Shown: in pieces, positions 1 through 6,951 of the stretch
Numbering within the stretch: position 1 is the first letter of the stretch
How the letters are laid out: every line of letters starts with the position of its first letter
DNA from: Lucifugimonas sp038150225
Lineage (GTDB): Bacteria; Chloroflexota; Dehalococcoidia; Lucifugimonadales; Lucifugimonadaceae
Assembly: GCA_038150225.1 (NCBI GenBank)
Contig: JAYQWG010000018.1
Coordinates: 1-45,510, forward strand
Direction: 5' to 3'
Length of the DNA: 45,510 nucleotides
The notes under the pieces: generated by a model
Seen by the model: only the letters and a program-made list of their open reading frames with translations
Told to the model about the DNA's origin: nothing
Database searches by the model: none
Position numbers and translations under genes: made by a program

Positions 1-10
1 GAATCGAGTT

Positions 11-87
11 TGGTGGGCGATGCAGGACTCGAACCTGCGACCCCCTGTTTGTAAGACAGGTGCTCTAACCAGCTGAGCTAATCGCCC
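11..87 (-). tRNA. tRNA-Val(TAC)
   Basis: Reading the minus strand gives a full cloverleaf: acceptor stem GGGCGAT/ATCGCCC, D arm with GCTCAGCTGGTTAGAGC, anticodon stem CCTGT/ACAGG around the loop CTTACAA (anticodon TAC, valine), and a T arm with GGTTCGAGTCC. Discriminator A73 and the 3' CCA are encoded. It is the most distal of four tRNA genes on this strand. Confidence 0.95.
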
Positions 88-334
88 GATATTCGGTCTA
101 AGCGAGAACCTGTCAGCGGTTGTTACGACTATTTACCCGGGAGGGTTTTGTCGTCCCGACAGTTCTCACTATCACTTCATTCAGTTGCTCTGGCAATGCC
201 TTGCTTCGCAACGTGCCGATTCTACACGCCGCACGTAATGATGCACGATCACTACCAGTGTCTGGATGAACAATTCATCCAAGTGCACCCTAAGGTGCCC
301 GGTCGATCAAAATTTGACCAACCTATTAATAATA

Positions 335-411
335 TGGCGCGCTTGGCGGGATTTGAACCCACGACCTCAGCCTTCGCAGGGCTGCGCTCTATCCAGCTGA
401 GCTACAAGCGC
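335..411 (-). tRNA. tRNA-Arg with GCG anticodon
   Basis: The minus strand folds into a cloverleaf with acceptor stem GCGCTTG/CAAGCGC, discriminator G73 and an encoded CCA. The anticodon stem CAGCC/GGCTG is perfect and closes the loop CTGCGAA, so the anticodon is GCG, reading CGC and CGU. The D loop carries A20 (GCTGGATA), an arginine identity element. Bacteria normally carry ACG here, with A34 edited to inosine. A G34 form cannot read CGA, although CGA is the favoured arginine codon in this window. Confidence 0.93.
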
Positions 412-442
412 ACTTCCGACTCGAAAGTCGACTGGAAATACA

Positions 443-528
443 TGGTGCCGAGGGCGAGAGTCGAACTCGCACGCCCTTGCGGGCACTACGCCCTGAACGT
501 AGCGCGTCTGCCATTTCGCCACCTCGGC
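443..528 (-). tRNA. tRNA-Leu(CAG)
   Basis: Class II tRNA on the minus strand. It has acceptor stem GCCGAGG/CCTCGGC, A73 and encoded CCA, anticodon stem CTACG/CGTAG around TTCAGGG (anticodon CAG), and a long variable arm containing GCCCGCAAGGGC, as expected for leucine. It lies 31 nt upstream of the Arg tRNA on the same strand. Confidence 0.94.
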
Positions 529-645
529 ATCAGGGTTTGCAATTCCGCGTTTAGCGGTTTTATTGCCATATCTATTCAGTTTTTCGAGTTACCAATTCCA
601 GGGCTCCCGCGATGACGGGACAAGTTGCAGTAACTCTATGACGGC

Positions 646-722
646 TGGTAGCGATGGTAGGGCTTGAACCTACGACCTCGCGCTTATGAAGCGCGCGCTC
701 TAACCGGCTGAGCTACATCGCC
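646..722 (-). tRNA. tRNA-Met(CAT), probably elongator
   Basis: Minus-strand cloverleaf with acceptor GGCGATG/CATCGCT (G1-U72 wobble), A73, encoded CCA, and anticodon stem CGCGC/GCGCG around TTCATAA (anticodon CAT). The initiator hallmarks (C1-A72 mismatch, three G-C pairs next to the anticodon loop) are absent, so this is an elongator. The overall sequence resembles elongator Met. An Ile2 tRNA with a lysidine-modified CAT anticodon cannot be fully excluded from sequence alone. Confidence 0.88.
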
Positions 723-806
723 ATTTCCGCCTCTCAGACCTAACTTAACAAGTCTGCAAACGTTCATGGTAGCCACGGGTAATTCACCGGTCAATGAATT
801 GTCGTA

Positions 807-1295
807 TCACTCTGCGACGTAGTCGCCACTCTTGCCACCGCTTTTTCGAAGCAGTCGAACCTTGTCTATGGTCATTGACCTATCAACGGCCTTGCACATG
901 TCATATACCGTCAATGCTGCTACTGACGCAGCGGTAAGTGCTTCCATTTCGACACCAGTCTTGCCGGATGTCTTGACCGTGGAACGTACTAAAAGACCTG
1001 TTTCGGGCTCCAGATTTTCGAATTCAACAAGCACCTGGGTTAACGCAAGCGGATGGCAGAGTGGAATCAAATATGAAGTTTTTTTAGCCGCCATCACGCC
1101 GGCAACTCGAGCAACCCCTAAAACGTCGCCTTTATCGAACCCACCCGACTGAACTAGTTCCAGAGTCGACTGCTCCATATGGATTTCAGCGCCAGCCACA
1201 GCAACACGATCAGTCACGTCCTTCGATCCCACATCGACCATTCGGGCTTTACCTTGATCATCGATATGGCTCAATTTGTTCGGCTGATCGCTCAT
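807..1295 (-). CDS. moaC: Cyclic pyranopterin monophosphate synthase MoaC
   Basis: 162 aa, the normal length for MoaC. This enzyme acts with MoaA to turn GTP into cyclic pyranopterin monophosphate, the first stage of molybdenum-cofactor synthesis in the cytoplasm. Visible family motifs include KGDVLGVARVAGVMAAKKT, the IPLCHPL segment, GVEMEALTAASVAALTVYDM and CKAVD. The ATG at 1293-1295 overlaps the rnhA stop by 4 nt (ATGA), so the two are probably translationally coupled, rnhA first. It ends in a TGA, which shows that TGA is a normal terminator in this genome. moaA and moeA lie elsewhere in the window. Confidence 0.96.
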   Translation of the reverse strand: MSDQPNKLSHIDDQGKARMVDVGSKDVTDRVAVAGAEIHMEQSTLELVQSGGFDKGDVLGVARVAGVMAAKKTSYLIPLCHPLALTQVLVEFENLEPETGLLVRSTVKTSGKTGVEMEALTAASVAALTVYDMCKAVDRSMTIDKVRLLRKSGGKSGDYVAE

Positions 1296-1783
1296 TTCGC
1301 ACCTGCCTCGATAAATCCTTCGTCGACCAACAAATCGTCACCACGAGCCGCTGTGTTGGCAAGTTCGTCACACCGTTCATTTTCAGGATGACCTGAGTGC
1401 CCTCGAGTCCATTCGAAGGATACGTCGTGATGCTGACACAAGTTCAGCAACCTGTCCCACATGTCAGGATTCAACGCTCGTTCTTTTTTGTTACGCATCC
1501 AGCCGTTAGCTCGCCACTTCGCAGCCCAGCCCTTCTCAATTCCGTTGATCACGTATTGGGAATCGGTAGTCAGTATTACCCGTTGAGCACCCTTCAAGGT
1601 CTCGAGCGCGGTAATGGCACCAAGTAGCTCCATTCGGTTGTTCGTCGTATGAACGTAACCCTGGCTGAGCTCCTTGGTGTTGTCTCCGTATTTCAGCACC
1701 ACGCCGTAACCACCAGGCCCGGGATTACCAATTGCCGAGCCATCTGAGTAAGCGTAGACAGTCTTGTCACGATTATTCGTCAT
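1292..1783 (-). CDS. rnhA: Ribonuclease HI
   Basis: Degrades the RNA strand of RNA-DNA hybrids such as primers and R-loops. From the ATG at 1783 the protein is 163 aa, close to the usual ~155. All catalytic elements are visible: the first Asp in AYSDGSAIGNPGPGG, the Glu in NNRMELLGAI, the Asp in LTTDSQYVING, the His of RGHSGHPEN and the last Asp in NERCDELAN. The basic-protrusion region (KGWAAKWRANGWMRNKK) is present, as in E. coli RNase HI. A longer reading from a GTG at 1834 adds 17 unconserved residues. Its 3' end overlaps moaC by 4 nt. Confidence 0.95.
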   Translation of the reverse strand: MTNNRDKTVYAYSDGSAIGNPGPGGYGVVLKYGDNTKELSQGYVHTTNNRMELLGAITALETLKGAQRVILTTDSQYVINGIEKGWAAKWRANGWMRNKKERALNPDMWDRLLNLCQHHDVSFEWTRGHSGHPENERCDELANTAARGDDLLVDEGFIEAGAK

Positions 1784-1855
1784 TGCATCAAAGATACTCT
1801 TGCACCACACTTTGGCGCACGTTGAAACAAGCACTCAAATGTGGATCCGAAGCCG

Positions 1856-2980
1856 ATGACATTAGAAACGCCAGCGCTCGAAATAGATGATCTGACCCTT
1901 CGCGCAGCTTCAATTGGCGACACTGAGGCATTCGCAGCCGTGCTTACTTCGAACTATCAGCGGTTGTCGGAGTGGATTGATCTTCCTGCGCTGATTCCCG
2001 ACACAAGCAACCACCGAGACGCTATGCAATCAGAATTCGAGCGTCGGAAAAAACGAAATGAACGTTGGTGGTTGATCTGGGACGGTGAAGACCTTGCAGG
2101 ATCCATCAGTTTGTTGATGCCTGAAGGCAGAGCCAATTGGGGGTTGATCGGCTACTGGCTGGCTGAGTCTCATACAGGACGAGGGATCGCGAGCCGGGCA
2201 GTTCGTCGTTTGATCGATTGGGCGTTCGAAGAGTTAGAGCTAAATCGTGTTGAAATACAAGCCTCGACAAACAACCGAAAAAGCTGCGCGGTCCCTGGAC
2301 GCATTGGCATTAGAAGAGAGTCCATCAGACGTCAAGGAGACGTCATCGGAGGTCTACCTCACGACATGGCTAGCTACGTTGCCTTCGCAACCGACTGGCC
2401 ACCTGCTGAACCCGACCCACCGCTTCCATTGCGAACTATCGACGTAGACGCAGAGATTACTCTACGCCCGACTGTCCTTTCGGACCAGACGTCTATGTGG
2501 CAGGTCACCAACGACGGGCGAGAGTATCTCGCTGAGTATCTCCCGTGGATGACCGAATACGACACAGAGGAGAACTACCACAAACGTTTCACCCAGCGAC
2601 GGCTTGAAAAGGATCCATTCGGTCGATCAGGCGAATATACGATCGAGTACGGAGGAGAACTTGTAGGCACCGTCGGGTTCGGACTACCTAACCGCGACAA
2701 CGGCGTCGAAATTGGCTATTGGCTGAGGCAAGATTTGCAAGGTCGAGGAATCATGACGCGATCCGTGACGGCGATCATCGACATAATTTTCGACCACATG
2801 AAGTTGCACCGAGTGATGATTCGAGCTGCAACTCTAAACAAACCATCAAGAGGTATACCCGAACGACTCGGGTTCACTCACGAAGGTGCGTTGAGAGAAG
2901 CAGCGTTCGTTCAAGGCAGATATTTGGATCTTGAGGTTTACTCGATGCTTGAACACGAGTGGTGCGAACGATGCAGCTAG
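1856..2980 (+). CDS. Tandem double-domain GNAT N-acetyltransferase (RimJ/RimL-like)
   Basis: About 374 aa made of two GNAT domains in tandem, each like RimJ/RimL enzymes, which acetylate protein N-termini or other amines using acetyl-CoA. Domain 1 (about residues 15-175) has the AcCoA-loop region GYWLAESHTGRGIASRAV. Domain 2 (about 195-370) has GYWLRQDLQGRGIMTRSV. Both end with a matching helix-strand element (AVPGRIGIRRE and GIPERLGFTHEG), and domain 2 closes with GRYLDLEVYSMLEHEW. Single-domain family members are about 180 aa, so this is an internal duplication or fusion. The ATG at 1856 is preferred; an in-frame GTG lies at 1841. It is transcribed divergently from rnhA. The substrate is unknown. 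Confidence 0.85.
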   Translation: MTLETPALEIDDLTLRAASIGDTEAFAAVLTSNYQRLSEWIDLPALIPDTSNHRDAMQSEFERRKKRNERWWLIWDGEDLAGSISLLMPEGRANWGLIGYWLAESHTGRGIASRAVRRLIDWAFEELELNRVEIQASTNNRKSCAVPGRIGIRRESIRRQGDVIGGLPHDMASYVAFATDWPPAEPDPPLPLRTIDVDAEITLRPTVLSDQTSMWQVTNDGREYLAEYLPWMTEYDTEENYHKRFTQRRLEKDPFGRSGEYTIEYGGELVGTVGFGLPNRDNGVEIGYWLRQDLQGRGIMTRSVTAIIDIIFDHMKLHRVMIRAATLNKPSRGIPERLGFTHEGALREAAFVQGRYLDLEVYSMLEHEWCERCS

Positions 2981-2981
2981 A

Positions 2982-3503
2982 TCACCCCGGCACACCACGA
3001 ATCAACATTAGCCCAAGAATCGCAACTGTAACGGCTATCATCAGATTCAGCCGGGCGATCATCACGAGCCGCTTTCTTGCTCGTATCGCTTCCTCAGGCG
3101 GCTGCTAACCTCTTGGGACATCCGCAATCATGGCAGTCACTCTCGGTCCCAGGATGAAATCGTGAAGACCGCTAAGCACTAGCAAGATTCCAACTAAAAC
3201 GATCTTGATACCAAGTGCCGTGCCAATCTCTGTAGACCAAAAGCCGTCTTCAGTGAATCGATCAATGCCCAGACCACGTGTCTCAAGCGCCAGTACTCCA
3301 GACACAACGAGCAATCCAAGTAGAACCCAGGCGATACCTCTGAACCTCAGGGCAGCCCTGCGCAGGAACAGCAATCCCATGTGCGGCGGTTCCATCCCTC
3401 GTGCAACAGGGACCATTACGAGTGCGAGGAAAATCGAACCACCAATCCAGATAACAGCTGAAAATACGTGGACGGTTACTACTGCGAACTGCCAGATAGA
3501 CAT
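2982..3503 (-). pseudogene. CopD-like integral membrane protein interrupted by an in-frame TAG
   Basis: A small four-helix membrane protein resembling the CopD/DUF2269-type family. From the ATG at 3503 the frame encodes 132 aa: three membrane segments, with IWIGGSIFLALVMVPVARG near the N-terminus and LGIKIVLVGILLVLSGLHDF further on. It then meets a TAG at 3105-3107. Without a frame change, reading continues for 40 more codons to a TGA at 2982-2984. That tail contains a basic linker (RARKRLVMIARLN) and a fourth hydrophobic helix (LMIAVTVAILGLMLIRG), the expected C-terminal helix of the family. I infer a nonsense mutation or consensus error. A genuine 132-aa three-helix protein is the alternative. 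It lies 51 nt downstream of moaA on the same strand. Confidence 0.75.
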
Positions 3504-3554
3504 TCGCTACTCCGTTACTGAACTTTGGTTGGTCAACCGTCGATCATCGACGGA

Positions 3555-4613
3555 CTAGCCGCCAATGTAATACATCTCGACCTTATCGCCATCCCCATCG
3601 GTTGGCGCAGCGAAGTCAGTATCGCTAGATCGAAGTTGGGAGTACTGGTCACTGCGATTGGTCCAGGTAGAGGTGATGAGTTCCAACAACTCCTCGTCGG
3701 ATGCTCCATCACGCATTGGAGTATTCAAATCGATCCCACCACTGGCAAACAAACACGTGACAAGCTTTCCGTCAGTCGATAAACGTGCCCTTGTGCAGTC
3801 GCCACAGAATGGTTCGGTTACGGAGGAAATAACTCCAATTTCACCTTCACCGTCGAGGTAACGATACCGGCTCGCCACCTCGCCTTTGTAGTTGGCATCT
3901 GCTGGTTCGAGCGAGAATTTCTCGCCAATCCGGTCGATGATTTCACGAGACGGAATAACCTGCGATAAATCCCAACCGTTCTTGGTCCCGACGTCCATGA
4001 ACTCAATGAACCGTACGATCACTCCGGTTCCCTTGAAGTGTTCCGCAGTTTCGACGAGTGTGTGATCGTTCACGCCGCGCTGTACCACAACGTTGACTTT
4101 GATCGGGTCAAAACCGATCTTTCTGGCGATCTCGATACCCTCAAGAGTTTTCGCTGGACCTTGAGGTCGGCCGGTCATCTTCTTAAATATGTCCTCATCA
4201 AGCGAGTCGAGAGAAATCGTTAACCGCCTGAGTCCTGCGTCCCAGAGTTGCTGAGCGTGTTGAGGGAGCAAATACCCGTTGGTCGTAAGGGCAATGTCCT
4301 CGACGCCGTTCATTTGCGAGAGGTTATTAATTAGGTCGGGAAGGCTTGCTCGGACGAGCGGTTCACCGCCAGTAATCCTTAATTTCGAAACACCCAAACC
4401 AACGAATAGGCGAGTTAGCCGAGAAATTTCTTGAAAAGTGAGAATGTGAGGGCGAGGAAGAAATTCGTACTTTTCACCAAATATCTCTGCCGGCATGCAG
4501 TAAGTGCAGCGGAAATTACACCGGTCGGTCACGGAAATGCGTAGATCGCGTAAACGCCTCCCGAACTTGTCGAGGATTGGTGGAGTTTGTTGAGTGTTGA
4601 TCAGCCCGGTCAT
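3555..4613 (-). CDS. moaA: GTP 3',8-cyclase MoaA (radical SAM)
   Basis: Radical-SAM enzyme that cyclises GTP to 3',8-cyclo-GTP, the substrate of MoaC, in molybdenum-cofactor synthesis. It is 352 aa, slightly longer than the usual ~330. The N-terminal cluster motif is C32-x3-C36-x2-C39 (RCNFRCTYC), followed by the SAM-binding RITGGEPLVR. The second Fe-S cluster is supplied by CGDCTRARLSTDGKLVTC near the C-terminus. The protein ends in the essential Gly-Gly. It starts 24 nt downstream of rdgB and is probably co-transcribed with it and with the CopD-like gene. Confidence 0.97.
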   Translation of the reverse strand: MTGLINTQQTPPILDKFGRRLRDLRISVTDRCNFRCTYCMPAEIFGEKYEFLPRPHILTFQEISRLTRLFVGLGVSKLRITGGEPLVRASLPDLINNLSQMNGVEDIALTTNGYLLPQHAQQLWDAGLRRLTISLDSLDEDIFKKMTGRPQGPAKTLEGIEIARKIGFDPIKVNVVVQRGVNDHTLVETAEHFKGTGVIVRFIEFMDVGTKNGWDLSQVIPSREIIDRIGEKFSLEPADANYKGEVASRYRYLDGEGEIGVISSVTEPFCGDCTRARLSTDGKLVTCLFASGGIDLNTPMRDGASDEELLELITSTWTNRSDQYSQLRSSDTDFAAPTDGDGDKVEMYYIGG

Positions 4614-4637
4614 CTCACTAATTAGATGACTATTTTC

Positions 4638-5240
4638 TCACACCAGCTTTTGGAGCACCGGAAGTAATTGTCGCAGCGCGTTCCCGCGATGACTTACTTC
4701 GTCTTTATCCTCGCCGGAGAGCTGTGCTGTAGTTTTGGCGTGAGAACCGAGCCAGAAAACGGGATCGTAGCCAAAGCCATTTTCGCCGACGGGTTCGTGA
4801 ATTATTGCCCCATCAACAACACCTTCGGTCGTTGACTCACCACCTGGAACCTGATCGCCGACAAGTGCGAGCACTGCAACGAATCTGGCTTGTCGGTTCC
4901 AACCGCGAACAGATTCCAAATTCTTTAAAAGGAGTTGAACACGACCCTCGTCATCAAGACCCTCTCCGCCATAACGGGCGGACTTGACCCCGGGGTCACC
5001 ATCAAGGGCTTTCACCTCCAGACCTGAATCGTCTGCGAGAGTTAATTCACCCGAAGCTTCGGCGTATGCCCTGGCTTTGAGCAAGGCGTTTTCCTCGAAA
5101 GTAGATCCGGTTTCCTCAACTTCCAGATCGATTCCCAGGTCGTCCAGACCTACGACATCAAAGTCGATATCTAAGAGGAGTCGCGCGAATTCGCGAACCT
5201 TTCCTGAGTTACGTGTCGCTACCAGTAATTTCTTCGCCAT
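4638..5240 (-). CDS. rdgB: XTP/dITP pyrophosphatase (RdgB/HAM1 family)
   Basis: 200 aa, the typical size. It hydrolyses non-canonical purine triphosphates (dITP, XTP) to monophosphates, keeping them out of nucleic acids. Visible motifs are LLVATRNSGKVREF at the N-terminus (nucleotide binding), LTLADDSGLEV with the catalytic acidic residues, the DPGVKSARYGGEG loop, GENGFGYDPVF and the C-terminal SHRGNAL. It is the first gene of a minus-strand unit with moaA and the CopD-like gene. The coxB promoter region lies back-to-back with it. Confidence 0.96.
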   Translation of the reverse strand: MAKKLLVATRNSGKVREFARLLLDIDFDVVGLDDLGIDLEVEETGSTFEENALLKARAYAEASGELTLADDSGLEVKALDGDPGVKSARYGGEGLDDEGRVQLLLKNLESVRGWNRQARFVAVLALVGDQVPGGESTTEGVVDGAIIHEPVGENGFGYDPVFWLGSHAKTTAQLSGEDKDEVSHRGNALRQLLPVLQKLV

Positions 5241-5321
5241 AGTAATAAACTTACGCCCTGTTGTGCCCTGTTGGGTATTGGCAACCGATCAAAAGCTCCG
5301 AATTTGCGAATTTGTTTGCCG

Positions 5322-5350
5322 TTGCGACGGCTATTTTCGGGTGTTACGCT
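5322..5350 (+). promoter_or_regulatory. Candidate promoter of the cox operon
   Basis: TTGCGA (5322-5327) and TACGCT (5345-5350) are separated by 17 nt in the 205-nt divergent region between rdgB and coxB. This resembles a primary sigma-factor promoter. The same TACGCT hexamer follows a TTGACT upstream of the trpS T-box. Transcription would start about 90 nt before the coxB ATG. Confidence 0.45.
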
Positions 5351-5445
5351 TTGCAAGTTTTAGTGCAAACACACCGATCAAGCCGGTCGGTATTTTTTTG
5401 CCCCAAATCCAACTAACGAAAAACTAACACTGTACAAGCTTCCAG

Positions 5446-6900
5446 ATGCATAGAGTTTTCAAGCTTTCCTTCCTACCGCACCGGGCGTTTTTTCTACTAA
5501 TCCCTGCCGCAATTGCCTTACTGGCAGCATGTACTCCCGACAACGCCCAGTCGACATTTGGAACAGCAGGTCCGATCGCTGAAGATCAGGCCAACCTGTT
5601 CAAGTTCATCTTCTGGATTGCAGCGATCGTTTTCGTATTCGTCGAAATTGCAGTCGTTTATGTTTCCATTCGATTCCGTCGCAAGTCTGATAACGACAAG
5701 TTGCCGTACCAGATGCACGGAAACACCCGACTTGAGATCACCTGGACATTCCTGCCTGTAGTCATACTTGCAATCATTGCGGTACCAACTCTGATCAGCA
5801 TTTGGGACCAGCAACACGACGTTCCAAAAGACCAAGGTGACGTTCTCGCAGTCAACGCTATTGGTCACCAGTGGTGGTTTGAGTTCCGATACCCAGATCA
5901 CGAAGTTGTGACTGCAAACGAACTTCACATTCCGGTTGGACGACCTATTGCATTCAAGCTTGAGTCACAGGACGTTATCCACTCATTCTGGGTTCCGAAA
6001 ATCGCCGGTAAAGTCGACATGGTTCCTTTGAATGACAACTACATGTGGTTTATCGCTAACGAACCGGGTGTCTTCTACGGTCAGTGTGCAGAGTTCTGTG
6101 GACTTGCTCACGCGATGATGCGCTTTCGAGTTATCGCTCACGAAGAAGCTGACTTCCTAGCATGGATAGATGGTATGCATACGGCTTCTGATGCGCCGGC
6201 TGCAGGTTCAGATGAAGAATCAGGTAAGAACCTGTTTGCAGCTAACTGTTCTTCATGCCACACGGTCGACTCGACCACTCCTGGATCCTACTCTCGTGAA
6301 GTCAGCGCACAGGAAGCCCGATGGAATGGTTGGCTCTCCGATATCGAAAACGCACCTATCGTTTCAGCTCCAAACCTCACGCACTTCGGTGAGCGACTGA
6401 CGATCGGTGCAGGCCTAAAAGAATTGAACCAGGAAAATCTTGAAGACTGGATCGATGACCCATCAACGCTGAAGTTCGGCACGCGCATGCAAAAACATGC
6501 AGCCGTGTACCAGACCGCTGATGGCACAGCCAACCTCTCCGCTCAGGAAGTTTCTGACATTGCAACCTACCTCCTGTCACTCAAGCCTGGATCTGGAGAG
6601 AACACCTCAGCACCACCAGCTGGCGGCGAAGATGTTGATGGTGAAGTGGTATTCACAACCAACTGTGCGAGCTGTCACTCGACTGGGACCGCTGACATTG
6701 TTGGTCCTGGACTTGGCGGAATCGCCGACCGTGCTGCATCACGAGTTGCTGGCCTTGACGCTGCGACTTACATCAGGCAATCGATTGTTAACCCAGGTGC
6801 GTATGTAGTTGACGGTTATCCGGCAGTAATGCCTGGTTGGAGCCAACTTGGTGACGCCAAGATCGACGCCCTCGTCGATTATCTGATGACACTTAAATAG
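5446..6900 (+). CDS. coxB: Cytochrome c oxidase subunit II with two fused cytochrome c domains
   Basis: 484 aa subunit that takes electrons into the CuA centre of a haem-copper oxidase. The N-terminus is a lipoprotein-type signal with lipobox LAAC (Cys29). Two membrane helices follow (about 47-70 and 90-112), then a cupredoxin domain with the CuA ligands C214, C218, H222 and M225 in GQCAEFCGLAHAMM. The C-terminus carries two haem c motifs, CSSCH at 268-272 and CASCH at 407-411. This is the caa3-type fusion, but with two cytochrome domains instead of the common single one, so the subunit may accept electrons without a separate soluble cytochrome. It is the first gene of coxBACD. Confidence 0.96.
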   Translation: MHRVFKLSFLPHRAFFLLIPAAIALLAACTPDNAQSTFGTAGPIAEDQANLFKFIFWIAAIVFVFVEIAVVYVSIRFRRKSDNDKLPYQMHGNTRLEITWTFLPVVILAIIAVPTLISIWDQQHDVPKDQGDVLAVNAIGHQWWFEFRYPDHEVVTANELHIPVGRPIAFKLESQDVIHSFWVPKIAGKVDMVPLNDNYMWFIANEPGVFYGQCAEFCGLAHAMMRFRVIAHEEADFLAWIDGMHTASDAPAAGSDEESGKNLFAANCSSCHTVDSTTPGSYSREVSAQEARWNGWLSDIENAPIVSAPNLTHFGERLTIGAGLKELNQENLEDWIDDPSTLKFGTRMQKHAAVYQTADGTANLSAQEVSDIATYLLSLKPGSGENTSAPPAGGEDVDGEVVFTTNCASCHSTGTADIVGPGLGGIADRAASRVAGLDAATYIRQSIVNPGAYVVDGYPAVMPGWSQLGDAKIDALVDYLMTLK

Positions 6901-6951
6901 AGAGTTTACAAAGAACGCATGGACGTAATCGTCTAAAAGCGGAGTTCAAGA

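Noticed and set aside
148..615. A 155-aa plus-strand open frame over the tRNA cluster
   Set aside because: It runs across two tRNA genes in antisense and has no protein-like features.
2247..2447. Possible frameshift in the first GNAT domain
   Set aside because: The main frame keeps the expected AVPGRIGIRRE and a QGDV..GG..HDM pattern matching the second domain, so the gene is continuous.
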